DNA from: Fidelibacterota bacterium
GTDB taxonomy: Bacteria > Pseudomonadota > Alphaproteobacteria > Rhodospirillales > Rhodospirillaceae
DNA length: 34,060 bases
NCBI GenBank assembly: GCA_947472795.1
Contig: CANJBL010000024.1
Coordinates: 1 to 34,060, forward strand
Direction: 5' to 3'
Shown here: positions 8,976 to 17,072 of the stretch, piece by piece
Position numbering within the stretch: position 1 is the first letter of the stretch
How the letters are laid out: each line of letters starts with the position of its first letter
Notes under the pieces: model-generated
Seen by the model: the letters and a program-made list of their open reading frames with translations, nothing else
Databases searched by the model: none
What the model was told of the DNA's origin: nothing
Program-made: the position numbers and the translations under genes

Positions 8976-10419
8976 AACGAATTCCGGGCCGGTTGGGCGC
9001 ATTAATTATGGCATGGCGCGGCGCATTACGGAGTCCGTTAAAGACCAAATTCGCCGTGGCATTTACAAAGCCGGAGACAAGCTTCCTTCGTCGCGTGCCT
9101 TTGCAGTTGAGTGGGGAGTTTCCCGCACGACAGTAACAGCGGCCTACGGTCAACTGGCGGCGGAAGGGTACCTCATCACGCACACGGGTACGCGCGTCAA
9201 AGTTGCCCCAGGACTCGAACAAGATCCTAGCGCCCCACAGAGCACTGCCGACTCTTCCATGCGTCATGTTTCAACTTACACGCATCGCCTCCTTTCATTT
9301 CAACATCTCTCACTACCCGAAAAGATTCGCATAGCGGATTTCCGTTACGGTGATTTGGCGCCCACGGATTTCCCCGTTCTGGCCTGGCGCCGCGCGCTCA
9401 ACAAGGTGATGCTGCGTCGGCGCACGCAATTACGCTACGACCAGCCGCAAGGATACCCTCCCTTACGGGCCGCTCTTCAAAGCTACCTTTGGCGCGCACG
9501 CGGAATTCGCTGTACATGCGACCAAATCGTAATCGTGAACGGATCTCAGCAAGGGATGGATTTGTGCGCGCGCCTTCTTCTTGATCCAGGCGATCGCTTT
9601 ATAATGGAAAACCCGGGCTATCTGCATGCGCGACAGTCTTTTGAATCTGTCGGTGGCGTTGGGATTTCCATTTCAGTCGATCAGGAAGGATTACAAACTG
9701 GGTCTTTGCCTTCTGCACGGCTCGCTTACGTAACGCCATCGCATCAATTTCCATTGGGCGCCGTGCTCTCTGCCGCGCGGCGCCGCGCTCTGCTCGCATG
9801 GGCAACGAGCAATCGCTCTTATATTGTAGAGGACGACTATGATGGGGAATTCCGTCACGGTATTGCGCCTATAGCGCCCCTTCAGACAATGGATCCCAAT
9901 TCTGTGATCTATATTGGGACGTTGTCAAAAACCCTTTCGCCGACGCTGCGCCTTGGCTACCTGATTGTGCCGAATAGTTTGCGCCCCGCGTTTGCCGGCG
10001 CAAAGCGCCTCACCGATCGTCACAGCTCCCTCTACGATCAAGAAGCATTGACCGAGCTCCTGGAAAGCGGCGTCTATGAACGCCATGTTCGCAGCATGCG
10101 CCGAAAATATGCTCAGCGGAGGAACGTGCTCCTTGAAGCCTTAAATAAGAAGCTGGGTGACGCCGTCACCATCGCCGGTGCAGATACAGGATTGCATATC
10201 CTACTTTGGCTCAAAGGGATTTCAGCCAACTGCGAGAGCAATATTGTCGATGATGCCCGCGCCCTGGGCGTGGGGCTTTATCCCATATCGCCCCTCTTCG
10301 ATAAAACCGGACCAAAGCCCACGGCCACCGGAATTAATTTGGGGTACGCAGGCCTCAGCGACACCGCTTTACGTCAGGGCGTTTCCATCTTGGCAAAAGT
10401 CATTGCCAAGTACAGATGA
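8965..10419 (+). CDS. MocR-family regulator (GntR winged helix fused to aminotransferase domain)
   Basis: This 484-residue PLP-dependent transcription factor has an N-terminal GntR winged helix (residues about 13-80; GDKLPSSRAFAVEWGVSRTTV) joined to a fold-type I aminotransferase-like effector domain. The PLP lysine is present (K322 in GTLSKTLSPTLRLGY), as are the VEDDYDGEFR aspartates, so it should bind PLP and sense an amino compound. The GTG at 8965 has GAGGA 6 nt upstream. The next ATG (9013) would clip the first helix. It is divergent from the aminotransferase operon, which it most likely controls, and probably also itself, because the operator touches its start codon. It converges on the quinoprotein gene with only 16 bp between stops. 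Confidence 0.94.
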   Translation: MDQLTNSGPVGRINYGMARRITESVKDQIRRGIYKAGDKLPSSRAFAVEWGVSRTTVTAAYGQLAAEGYLITHTGTRVKVAPGLEQDPSAPQSTADSSMRHVSTYTHRLLSFQHLSLPEKIRIADFRYGDLAPTDFPVLAWRRALNKVMLRRRTQLRYDQPQGYPPLRAALQSYLWRARGIRCTCDQIVIVNGSQQGMDLCARLLLDPGDRFIMENPGYLHARQSFESVGGVGISISVDQEGLQTGSLPSARLAYVTPSHQFPLGAVLSAARRRALLAWATSNRSYIVEDDYDGEFRHGIAPIAPLQTMDPNSVIYIGTLSKTLSPTLRLGYLIVPNSLRPAFAGAKRLTDRHSSLYDQEALTELLESGVYERHVRSMRRKYAQRRNVLLEALNKKLGDAVTIAGADTGLHILLWLKGISANCESNIVDDARALGVGLYPISPLFDKTGPKPTATGINLGYAGLSDTALRQGVSILAKVIAKYR

Positions 10420-10435
10420 ACCACTCTCGCCGATA

Positions 10436-12442
10436 TCAGGGCAGCGCCAGCGCGGCAACTTCCGATGTTTTGTCGTGCCAACCCAAGGTCACCACGATGT
10501 ATTGCTTGCCATTGTACATATAGGTCATCGGAGCACCCGAGGTTCCGAGGCCGAGATCCATCTGCCATACAACCTTGCCTGTGGCCTTGTCGAAAGCCTG
10601 GAACTTCGTTCCGCCAGCCCAGGGCGGCACCAACGACGGACCATTGGGGCCGTCACGCCCCTCGCCCATGAAGAGCAGCGTTTTTGTCACCAAGGGCGAC
10701 GGCCGGCTGTGGCTGCCGAGAGGCGGAAGATTGAGACCCTTCAGCGCGGGATGATTGCGCGGACCATCTCCGTTCGCGACCTTCCATAGAAGCTCACCCT
10801 TGTTCATGTCATAGGCAGCTATGCCGCCATAGGGAGGTTTGGTGAGCGGCAGCTCGGTCATATCACCGGGCTTCGCGGCTTTGCGCTGACTTGCACCCGG
10901 GAACGGGATTTCTAAATTTCGCTCGGAGTCGGCTTTGCGTTCGTAATCGAACGACGAATTATCATCGCCTTTGATATCGAGGGAATGCACCGCATTACGT
11001 ACAAAAGGCACATACAGCTTGCCCGTTTCCGGATCGAACGCTGCGCCCGGCCAATTGGCGGCACCGGTCGTGCCCGGCATCATGATGATTTCCTGGTCGG
11101 TCCGCTGCGGCGAATACACCGTATTGCCCGGCACGTACTTCTTGAAGATATCCAAGGCTTGTTGATGTAATTCCGGTGTGAAATCCGTGAGGTCTTTCTC
11201 CGTCAGCTGTTGCATGTCGACGGGCTCTGGCTTCGTCGGGATCGGCTGCGTCGGCGAGTAGTATTCGCCCGGAATATTGCCGGCCGGAACCGGCTTCTCC
11301 TCGATCGGCCACACCGGCTTTCCATTCACGCGGTTGAGCACATAGACGTAAGCCTGCTTGGAAATTTGCGCGAGCGCCGGAATCTTTTTGCCATCAACCG
11401 TGATGTCGATCAGCGTCGGCGGCGCCGGGTGATCAAAATCCCAGATGTCGTGATGGATAGTCTGGAAGTGCCAGACGCGTTTACCGGTCTTGGCATCGAG
11501 ACACAAAATAGTATCGCCGAACAGATTGTCGCCGGGACGATGGCCGCCGAAGAAATCGTTCGAGGGCGCTTCCGTGGCGATATAGACGTAACCCAATTTT
11601 TCGTCGGCGGTCAGCCAGGTCCAGGTGCCACCGAGACCATTGATGTCGGCGGAATTGTTCTTCCAGGTGTCGTAGCCGAACTCACCCGGGCGGGGGATGA
11701 CGTGGAACGTCCAGACCAGCTTACCCGAACGTGCGTCATAGCCGCGAATGTCGCCCGGAGCGTCTAGAGCCGGCTTGGCGCTGGGCGGCGCTTTTTCGCG
11801 GTCCAGTTCCGGCACACCGGCGACAACCACTGTATTGCCGATGACCACCGGGAACGACGACCAGGAATAGCTCTTGATCGGCGAGTTCGGGCGCGGGTCC
11901 GCGTAAACCCTGAGGTCCACGGCACCATCGGCACCAAAGCCGGGATAACGCTCGCCGGTCTTGGCATTGACGGCGATGAGGGTGGAACCATCCAGCGCGA
12001 AAATGCGCGCGTCTTTTCCATCGGTCCAATAGCTGATGCCGCGGCTACGGCCAACTTCCTTAGCCTGTTTGTCGACCCACAGCACTTTGCCGGTGAGCGG
12101 ATCCATCGCAACGACGGGACCGGCCTCACTGCGCATATACAGTTTGCCGTCCACGAAAAGCGGTGTCTGTTCAAAGTTGTTGCCGACGACCTGTTTTCGC
12201 CCGTTGAGTATTGCTTCTGGCGGCGCGGCTGGCACGCGCCAGACGACCTTCAGATCTTTCACGTTCTCGGCATTGATCTGGTCAAGGGGCGCGTACTTCG
12301 TGCCACCCAGCGTACCGGCGTAATATTGCCAGTTGGTGTTTTTTGGTGCGGCGGAGGCAGCACTCACGGCACGTTGCGCAACGAAAGCTGATGAAGTTAA
12401 AGCCGTTGCCAGCAAGCCCGCTACAAAGATTCGCCGTTTCAT
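10436..12442 (-). CDS. Periplasmic PQQ-dependent quinoprotein dehydrogenase
   Basis: This 668-residue eight-bladed beta-propeller quinoprotein oxidises an alcohol, polyol or aldehyde in the periplasm and passes electrons to the respiratory chain. A signal peptide (KRRIFVAGLLATALTSSAF) is followed by propeller repeats. Typical phrases include NNFEQTPLFVDGKLY, WHFQTIHHDIWDFDHPAPPTL and TTGAANWPGAAFDPETGKLY. It lacks the five N-terminal membrane helices of membrane glucose dehydrogenase, and no fused cytochrome c domain is seen. TTG and GTG codons precede it, but ATG 12442 has GGAGGA 6 nt upstream and begins the signal peptide. It follows the tannase gene by 111 bp on the same strand, so it may oxidise an alcohol released by that esterase. 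No PQQ synthesis genes are in the window. Confidence 0.92.
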   Translation of the reverse strand: MKRRIFVAGLLATALTSSAFVAQRAVSAASAAPKNTNWQYYAGTLGGTKYAPLDQINAENVKDLKVVWRVPAAPPEAILNGRKQVVGNNFEQTPLFVDGKLYMRSEAGPVVAMDPLTGKVLWVDKQAKEVGRSRGISYWTDGKDARIFALDGSTLIAVNAKTGERYPGFGADGAVDLRVYADPRPNSPIKSYSWSSFPVVIGNTVVVAGVPELDREKAPPSAKPALDAPGDIRGYDARSGKLVWTFHVIPRPGEFGYDTWKNNSADINGLGGTWTWLTADEKLGYVYIATEAPSNDFFGGHRPGDNLFGDTILCLDAKTGKRVWHFQTIHHDIWDFDHPAPPTLIDITVDGKKIPALAQISKQAYVYVLNRVNGKPVWPIEEKPVPAGNIPGEYYSPTQPIPTKPEPVDMQQLTEKDLTDFTPELHQQALDIFKKYVPGNTVYSPQRTDQEIIMMPGTTGAANWPGAAFDPETGKLYVPFVRNAVHSLDIKGDDNSSFDYERKADSERNLEIPFPGASQRKAAKPGDMTELPLTKPPYGGIAAYDMNKGELLWKVANGDGPRNHPALKGLNLPPLGSHSRPSPLVTKTLLFMGEGRDGPNGPSLVPPWAGGTKFQAFDKATGKVVWQMDLGLGTSGAPMTYMYNGKQYIVVTLGWHDKTSEVAALALP

Positions 12443-12498
12443 CACCAATCCTCCCCCTTCATCAAACTTTCCCGTTCCGCATCAGACTGAGCGGAAGG

Positions 12499-12536
12499 CC
12501 CGCAGCTGGATCGCTCTTAAACACTCCAGCCGCGGG
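12499..12536 (-). other. Intercistronic hairpin between tannase and quinoprotein genes
   Basis: Arms 12499-12509 and 12526-12536 pair over 11 bp with one mismatch around a 16-nt loop. No T-tract follows on the minus strand, so it looks more like an mRNA-stabilising or processing structure than a terminator. It could set different expression of the two genes. Confidence 0.45.
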
Positions 12537-12553
12537 TCGCGTCTCGTATCTCT

Positions 12554-14143
12554 TTAGCGGCACTGGAAGTTGGCAGCGTCGTTGGTATCGCCTTTGCCTG
12601 AGTAGGTCTGCACCTTCGGGTATGCGCAGACCGGACGGGTCATCGCAACGCCGCTCGCAGGCTTGCCTTCTTCTTTATACTTGGTGCCGACAATTCTCTC
12701 GGGCGCCTTGCCCTTTTCGACCCAAGTATGCAGCGCGACGGTCATGTCGTGATCCGCATCCGCGCTCATATTAAAGGTCAGGTTCGTAGCGCCGGGTCCG
12801 CCACCGCAATGGCCTTGGCCCGGGACCTGGAAGAACCGCGAGAAATTAGCGGCATTCGCGTTTGTCTTGGTGAGGTTTTCGTAATAGGCCGTTGTGTCAT
12901 AAGCCGAAACCACGGGGTCCACCAAGCCTGCGTACATAATGAGCTTGCCACCATGCTTGCTGAAGGCCGCCATATCGGTGTCGGTCATATCGGTCAACGG
13001 CGCCATGCGCTTGCGCGCGAAGTCCACGTCTTTGGCCCAGTCAAAATTCCACCAGTTCCAGTTCGGGTCGTTGAAAACCCATTTACGGAAGTATCCACCG
13101 CGCTTCGGCAGTTGAGCATCCGTGCCGTCGAAGAAGTAGGCGGCCCAACCTTGTTTGGTTCCGACCACGGCTTCACTGCCGACCGGGTAACCCGGGTAGA
13201 TCACCTCGCCGTTATCGCGGCGCTTCGTTCCGTTGTACATCGATTGCACGGCGGCAATCTGCTTGTCGTCGAGGCACTCGCTGCCGCTCTTATTCTTGGA
13301 GCAGCTCAGGCTTGTCAGGTCGAATTTGCAAGCCTTCGGGTTGGCGATGACGCCGTCACGCACGCCGTCGATGGCATCGCATTGCTCTAAAACAGCGTGA
13401 TCGACGCGCTCAAGATCGGCATGCGAGAGAAACATCTTGGTGTTGTTGCCTGCCTCGTGGGTTGCCAGGAAGCGCGCCAGATAAGTGAGATTGAGATTGG
13501 TGCGATTGTTCGCGGCCGCACCGGAAAGAATGCCGTCGAAATCCTCAGGGTGACGCACCGCTTCCGTCAGCGCCTGATGGCCACCGGTCGAGCAACCGAG
13601 GAAGTAACTGTATTGCTGCGCTTTACCGTAATAGGAGGTGACCATTGACTTGGCGGCAACAATGGATTCATGCATCGAACGGTTGACCCAATCGAAGATG
13701 ACGTCGTCATTGCCTTCGCCGAACGTATAATCCTCGCCGTTGCCTGTGTGGCCGGTATCCGTTCCCACGGCTACGCTGCCTGCGCGGATCAAGGTGGCCA
13801 TTTCTCCGAAGTAGATGGCGGCGCTGTTGCCGTGGTTGCCGACCATCTCGAGACGCCCTGACCATCCTTCAGCGGGCAGCCACACTTCGAATTGGATGTT
13901 GGATTTGGGTGTCGGCTTGGACGTGGCGCGGATGCGGCAGAACGCCGGCAAATTAGCCTGCGCAGGACCTTCCGCAGGCTGGTAAGACCCGGCCTTAACG
14001 GCGTCGGCTTTTTGGATGGTGACGTTGGTGAGGGTCTTTGCAGCAAGTGCGGCGCACTTCGCGTCGTCCTCTGCGGCCATAGCAGGAACCGCGAGCGGTA
14101 CACCGGCACATAGAATTGCGAAAAAGCTAATTGCATTACGCAT
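12554..14143 (-). CDS. Tannase/feruloyl esterase-family hydrolase
   Basis: This 529-residue exported alpha/beta hydrolase of the tannase family (PF07519) cleaves ester bonds of phenolic acids such as galloyl or feruloyl esters. The signal peptide ends near AMAAEDD (residues 21-27). The nucleophile is S185 in GCSTGGHQ. Aspartate D409 (GLVDPVVS) and histidine H445 (GQGHCGGG) complete the triad, and C184 with C446 form the family's CS-D-HC disulfide pair. An inner NHGNSAA stretch (about residues 103-109) also matches. GGGAGGAAGATATA precedes the ATG, a strong Shine-Dalgarno. The upstream region carries copy B of the putative MocR operator. The ester substrate is not deducible. Confidence 0.94.
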   Translation of the reverse strand: MRNAISFFAILCAGVPLAVPAMAAEDDAKCAALAAKTLTNVTIQKADAVKAGSYQPAEGPAQANLPAFCRIRATSKPTPKSNIQFEVWLPAEGWSGRLEMVGNHGNSAAIYFGEMATLIRAGSVAVGTDTGHTGNGEDYTFGEGNDDVIFDWVNRSMHESIVAAKSMVTSYYGKAQQYSYFLGCSTGGHQALTEAVRHPEDFDGILSGAAANNRTNLNLTYLARFLATHEAGNNTKMFLSHADLERVDHAVLEQCDAIDGVRDGVIANPKACKFDLTSLSCSKNKSGSECLDDKQIAAVQSMYNGTKRRDNGEVIYPGYPVGSEAVVGTKQGWAAYFFDGTDAQLPKRGGYFRKWVFNDPNWNWWNFDWAKDVDFARKRMAPLTDMTDTDMAAFSKHGGKLIMYAGLVDPVVSAYDTTAYYENLTKTNANAANFSRFFQVPGQGHCGGGPGATNLTFNMSADADHDMTVALHTWVEKGKAPERIVGTKYKEEGKPASGVAMTRPVCAYPKVQTYSGKGDTNDAANFQCR

Positions 14144-14283
14144 TATATCTTCCTCCCTTTGCGTGGCAGCCTACCGGACTTCAGAAACGTAACCTCCCGT
14201 TACGATCGCGCCGACATTGCGCCGATGCGATGATTTCTGAGTCATATTTTGACTTAGCTTAGGCTCGGTAACCGCATGGTTGC

Positions 14284-14339
14284 ACGACCATCCGGCACAT
14301 ATAGAATAGCCAGTTGTGAGAATTCGAGGTGGTCCAGTT
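14284..14339 (+). promoter_or_regulatory. Candidate MocR-regulator operator, copy B
   Basis: A perfect direct repeat of CCAGTT occurs at 14310-14315 and 14334-14339, 24 bp start to start. It sits in a block strongly similar to the divergent promoter at 8921-8975. It lies about 170 bp upstream of the tannase start, in the same orientation relative to the minus-strand gene as copy A is to the aminotransferase. This implies shared control of regions 1 and 2. It could instead be a duplicated remnant of the MocR gene's 5' end, since GTGGTCCAGTTG resembles that gene's first codons before diverging. Confidence 0.58.
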
Positions 14340-14409
14340 GTCTTGCCAATGAATGACTGGCGCAAGCCTGAGCCACTCAAGCTGGTCAACGTGCGGCAGA
14401 TCTCAAATC

Positions 14410-14440
14410 GCGGCGGCGCGGGTTCAACCCACACCGCCGC
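14410..14440 (-). terminator. Terminator-like hairpin after the cupin-like gene
   Basis: GCGGCGG (14410-14416) pairs with CCGCCGC (14434-14440), with an inner GGGT/ACCC stem. It begins 12 bp beyond the stop at 14453. The downstream T-run on the minus strand is short (ATTT), so termination may be partial. Confidence 0.5.
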
Positions 14441-14452
14441 AGGTATTGAGGA

Positions 14453-14926
14453 TCAGCTCTTTAACTCGATGTACAGCGAACGATAGGCTTTATTGATGAC
14501 CGTCTTGGGTGTCCTTGAATCCTTAGGATGCCATACGACGGTGCCAGCCGGGTGCTTGCCGGTGACCACGCTACCGTCCAATGCGATCGCGCTCTCGGGT
14601 CCGCGTACCGGAGCCGCACCGGCGTTCGGGTTGGCGGGCGCGCCGGGCGGGCGGATCACCGTGTAGTCCCCTTCATCGACCCATACGATTATTTGATCGA
14701 ATGGACGCCGCTTGCCGCCTTCCTTTTTAAAGCCCGCGGGATGGGACGCGAGCGTTATGCGCGCTCGGCTATTTTCGATCAGGACCTTAGAAGGCGCTCC
14801 GCTCGCCACATCGGGTTCATATCCGACCTCATCTGCGGCTTGGACATGCTGACCGTAGCTCAACCCTGCGGCTATTCCACCAACCGCCGTAGCGGCAACG
14901 AGAGCAGTGAACAAAGTCTTTCTCAT
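14453..14926 (-). CDS. Small exported cupin-like protein
   Basis: This 157-residue protein has a signal peptide (RKTLFTALVAATAVGG…VQAAD). The mature domain reads like a small beta-barrel of the cupin superfamily: ENSRARITLASHPAGF, then QIIVWVDEGDYTV, then TGKHPAGTVVWHPKDS and a closing YRSLYIELKS. The histidines expected for a metal site are only partly present, so an enzymatic role is doubtful. The frame is open to 14995, but ATG 14926 is preceded by GGGGAGGG and begins the signal peptide. It stands alone between the IS407-type remnant and the tannase promoter, with a hairpin right after its stop. No function can be assigned. Confidence 0.8.
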   Translation of the reverse strand: MRKTLFTALVAATAVGGIAAGLSYGQHVQAADEVGYEPDVASGAPSKVLIENSRARITLASHPAGFKKEGGKRRPFDQIIVWVDEGDYTVIRPPGAPANPNAGAAPVRGPESAIALDGSVVTGKHPAGTVVWHPKDSRTPKTVINKAYRSLYIELKS

Positions 14927-14953
14927 GAAAATCCCTCCCCTTTTATATGGAAG

Positions 14954-15171
14954 CCACGTGGCTCCCTGAACCACGGACCATCCTAAATTTTCCAATAGTC
15001 CTTTTCACGCTTAAACAACTGGATCATCTCGATTTCTCAAAACTGGTTATTTTCCCTCAACCTGCCGCAACTTCGCGACGATCTCTTCGGCTGTATGTCT
15101 CTTTCTCGCCATCTTGGTCCTCCTTGGAAAAACCATACCTCAGGATGGACCACTTCAAGGGGGGCACCTCA
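14954..15171 (-). mobile_element. Internally deleted IS407-type (IS3-family) element, MITE-like
   Basis: On the minus strand the element begins TGAGGTGCCCCCC at 15171, carries a Shine-Dalgarno (AAGGAGG) and then only the first codons of OrfA. It ends about 60-90 bp later near 14954-14984, where the plus strand reads GTGGCTCCCTGAACC…GACCATCCT, an imperfect match to the other end. The right boundary is uncertain because the terminal bases there are degenerate. It is about 0.2 kb instead of a full 1.2-1.3 kb element. Confidence 0.55.
15047..15112 (-). pseudogene. IS407-type transposase OrfA, 5' fragment
   Basis: The minus strand encodes MARKRHTAEEIVAKLRQVE, followed by GK and a stop. The first 19 residues are the well-known N-terminus of OrfA of IS3-family, IS407-group elements, which normally run to about 90 residues. 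The original Shine-Dalgarno (AAGGAGG) is kept. All the helix-turn-helix, leucine-zipper and OrfB sequence is missing. Confidence 0.8.
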
Positions 15172-15174
15172 CCC

Positions 15175-16632
15175 TTACGGCGATGGAGCCAAGCCCGGCC
15201 AGTCGCCGCCATCGTCAATCGCCTTCCCATCGACTGCCGGCGTGTTGATGTGGTCTGCCCATTCGGCAGCAGCAAAGTTTTCCGTATGCGACGCTTCCAG
15301 CTCCGGCAGCATCGTGCTGTTCCAAGCATTCCATTCCTCGGTGAGCTTTCTGTAAATGTCGGCGTTTTTCTTCTTGAGATCCGAGCGTTCTAAGGGATCG
15401 TCGACGACATTGAAGAGGTAGCCGTTGGCTCCAATCTTGAGCGCTTTGTAATCGCCGTCCCTCACCGCACGCTGGGCATTCGCCTTATACCGCCAGAATA
15501 GCGTTCGGTTCACAGGCGCCGCAGCCTGGGTCAAGCAGGGCAGCAGGTTTATGCCGTCGCTTGGCGATTCCGAATCGACTTGACCATGCGCGGCGGCGAC
15601 AAACGTGGGCAGCCAGTCCATGTGAATGATGACTTGTTCGCTCACCAGACCCGGGCGGATCCGTCCCGGCCAGCGGACAACCGCCGGAACTCTGAGCCCG
15701 CCTTCGAGCAATTCCGTTTTCTTACCGGAGAACGGCCAAGTGTTGGAAAGCCTCTCGCCACCGTTATCGCTGGTAAAGAGCACGATCGTGTTGTCGGCCT
15801 GCCCGGTCTCGTCCAGCGCCTTGAGGATCAGCCCGATCTGCTGGTCCATGGACTCTACCATCTTGATATAGGTTGCCAGCTTTGCTCCTAGCGGGTCCCT
15901 GTTGGCGCTGCCAATTTCTTTCGAATGCGCTTCGTCATCGGGCCCCTCCCATGGCCAGTGGGGTGCATTGAAATGAACGCTAATGAAGAACGGTTTGTCG
16001 CTCTGCTTATTACCCCGGATGATCTCTGCGGTTCGCGCGCCGATCAATTCCGTCAGATATCCTTTTTCTTCTACCTCGCGATCGTCGTCCCACAAGTCGT
16101 GCTTACCGTTGTTTTGGTGCGAGAAATAATCGAGGGCCCCCGAGCGGAAACCCCAAAAATGGTCGTAACCACTCTTGAGGGGTCCGAAGTTCGGCAAGAA
16201 CCCCAGGTGCCACTTGCCGATCAGATATGTTGAATATCCAGCCTGCTTCAGCATCGAGGGAAGCGTGGGCTGTTCCGGCGGTATTCCGATTGCTCCCGGC
16301 GAGGAAGGTGCAATCGGTTCCTCCAACCCTACACGTAGCCGATACTGATAGCGGCCGGTGATGATGCCGACGCGTGACGCTGTGCATACCGCCGAGTTGG
16401 CATAGGCCTGTGTGAAGCGCGCACCGTTCTTGGCGATACCGTCGATCGCCGGAGTTCGAATTTGCGGTGCTCCGTAACATGATATGTCGGCTACGCCGAG
16501 ATCGTCCGCCATGAGAAAAATAATATTAGGAGTTCGGCTGGCGCCAGCCGTCCGCTTGCAGCCGGAAAGAGCCGCCAAAGCTCCCGCGGCCGATGCGGAC
16601 GCGAGAACACTACGTCTTGTCACCAAATTCAT
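15175..16632 (-). CDS. Exported type I sulfatase
   Basis: This 485-residue sulfatase (PF00884) hydrolyses a sulfate ester outside the cytoplasm. The formylglycine signature is C83-T-A-S-R87. The metal site begins with D43/D44 in MADDLG and continues at FTSDNGGERL. It needs a formylglycine-generating enzyme, which is not in the window. The N-terminus is unusual: a twin-arginine start (TRRSVLASASAAG) leads into a lipobox-like LSGC at residue 25, so it may be a Tat-exported lipoprotein. GGGGAGGAG precedes the ATG. The gene ends 3 bp from the IS407-type remnant, which may have cut a longer operon. The substrate (aryl or carbohydrate sulfate) is unknown, though the aromatic neighbours favour an aryl sulfate. 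Confidence 0.93.
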   Translation of the reverse strand: MNLVTRRSVLASASAAGALAALSGCKRTAGASRTPNIIFLMADDLGVADISCYGAPQIRTPAIDGIAKNGARFTQAYANSAVCTASRVGIITGRYQYRLRVGLEEPIAPSSPGAIGIPPEQPTLPSMLKQAGYSTYLIGKWHLGFLPNFGPLKSGYDHFWGFRSGALDYFSHQNNGKHDLWDDDREVEEKGYLTELIGARTAEIIRGNKQSDKPFFISVHFNAPHWPWEGPDDEAHSKEIGSANRDPLGAKLATYIKMVESMDQQIGLILKALDETGQADNTIVLFTSDNGGERLSNTWPFSGKKTELLEGGLRVPAVVRWPGRIRPGLVSEQVIIHMDWLPTFVAAAHGQVDSESPSDGINLLPCLTQAAAPVNRTLFWRYKANAQRAVRDGDYKALKIGANGYLFNVVDDPLERSDLKKKNADIYRKLTEEWNAWNSTMLPELEASHTENFAAAEWADHINTPAVDGKAIDDGGDWPGLAPSP

Positions 16633-16736
16633 CTATTCTCCTCCCCTCTCCGTTTTGCGGCCTCTCCAGCAAAAAGGCCGAATCATTTCACCAAATATTG
16701 GCGCGCGGTCCCGGCGCCGCGGCAAAGGCCCGGTAG

Positions 16737-17054
16737 CTACTCCTCGGGTGCAACTTCCACATGCAGACCTGACAGAGCATCTAAGACTTTTATCTGACAA
16801 GCCAATCTGGAGAGGTCTGTACGGCAAGTGCTAGCGTCAAGGAGATCATCCTCGACAGCAGTTATGGGACCCAAAAGATCAGCAAAAGAGGGGTCGACAT
16901 AGACGTGGCATGTACCGCAGGAACAGACACCCCCGCAAAGGGCGAGAATTTCATCTATCCCACCATCCCTGAGAGCGTGCATGAGAGAATCCCCGGCTTG
17001 GCCCGTAACATGGCGTTCGGCGCCGCTGCGAGTGATGACCGTAATGTCTACCAT
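16737..17054 (-). CDS. Adrenodoxin-type [2Fe-2S] ferredoxin
   Basis: This 105-residue electron carrier has cluster ligands C40, C46, C49 (C-x5-C-x2-C) and C86, the pattern of adrenodoxin/putidaredoxin-type ferredoxins. There is an extra cysteine at C44. It starts 18 bp after the Rieske oxygenase stop and is almost certainly its electron donor, as in three-component demethylases such as dicamba demethylase. The matching NAD(P)H reductase is absent from the window and must come from elsewhere. Its Shine-Dalgarno is weak (AAAGG), consistent with translation downstream of the oxygenase in one message. Confidence 0.92.
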   Translation of the reverse strand: MVDITVITRSGAERHVTGQAGDSLMHALRDGGIDEILALCGGVCSCGTCHVYVDPSFADLLGPITAVEDDLLDASTCRTDLSRLACQIKVLDALSGLHVEVAPEE

Positions 17055-17072
17055 CTGAGCCTTTGAGACTAA

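Larger units (their letters stand above)
14144..14452. other. Intergenic region upstream of the tannase gene
   Basis: These 309 bp have no convincing gene. They hold a terminator-like hairpin (14410-14440) belonging to the upstream cupin-like gene and copy B of the paired direct repeat. The remaining 150 bp before the tannase ATG must contain its promoter, but I could not define a -35/-10 pair with confidence. Confidence 0.7.

Noticed and set aside
14171-14434. 87-residue minus-strand ORF in the tannase upstream region
   Set aside because: It runs across the putative operator and terminator hairpin and has no recognisable content.
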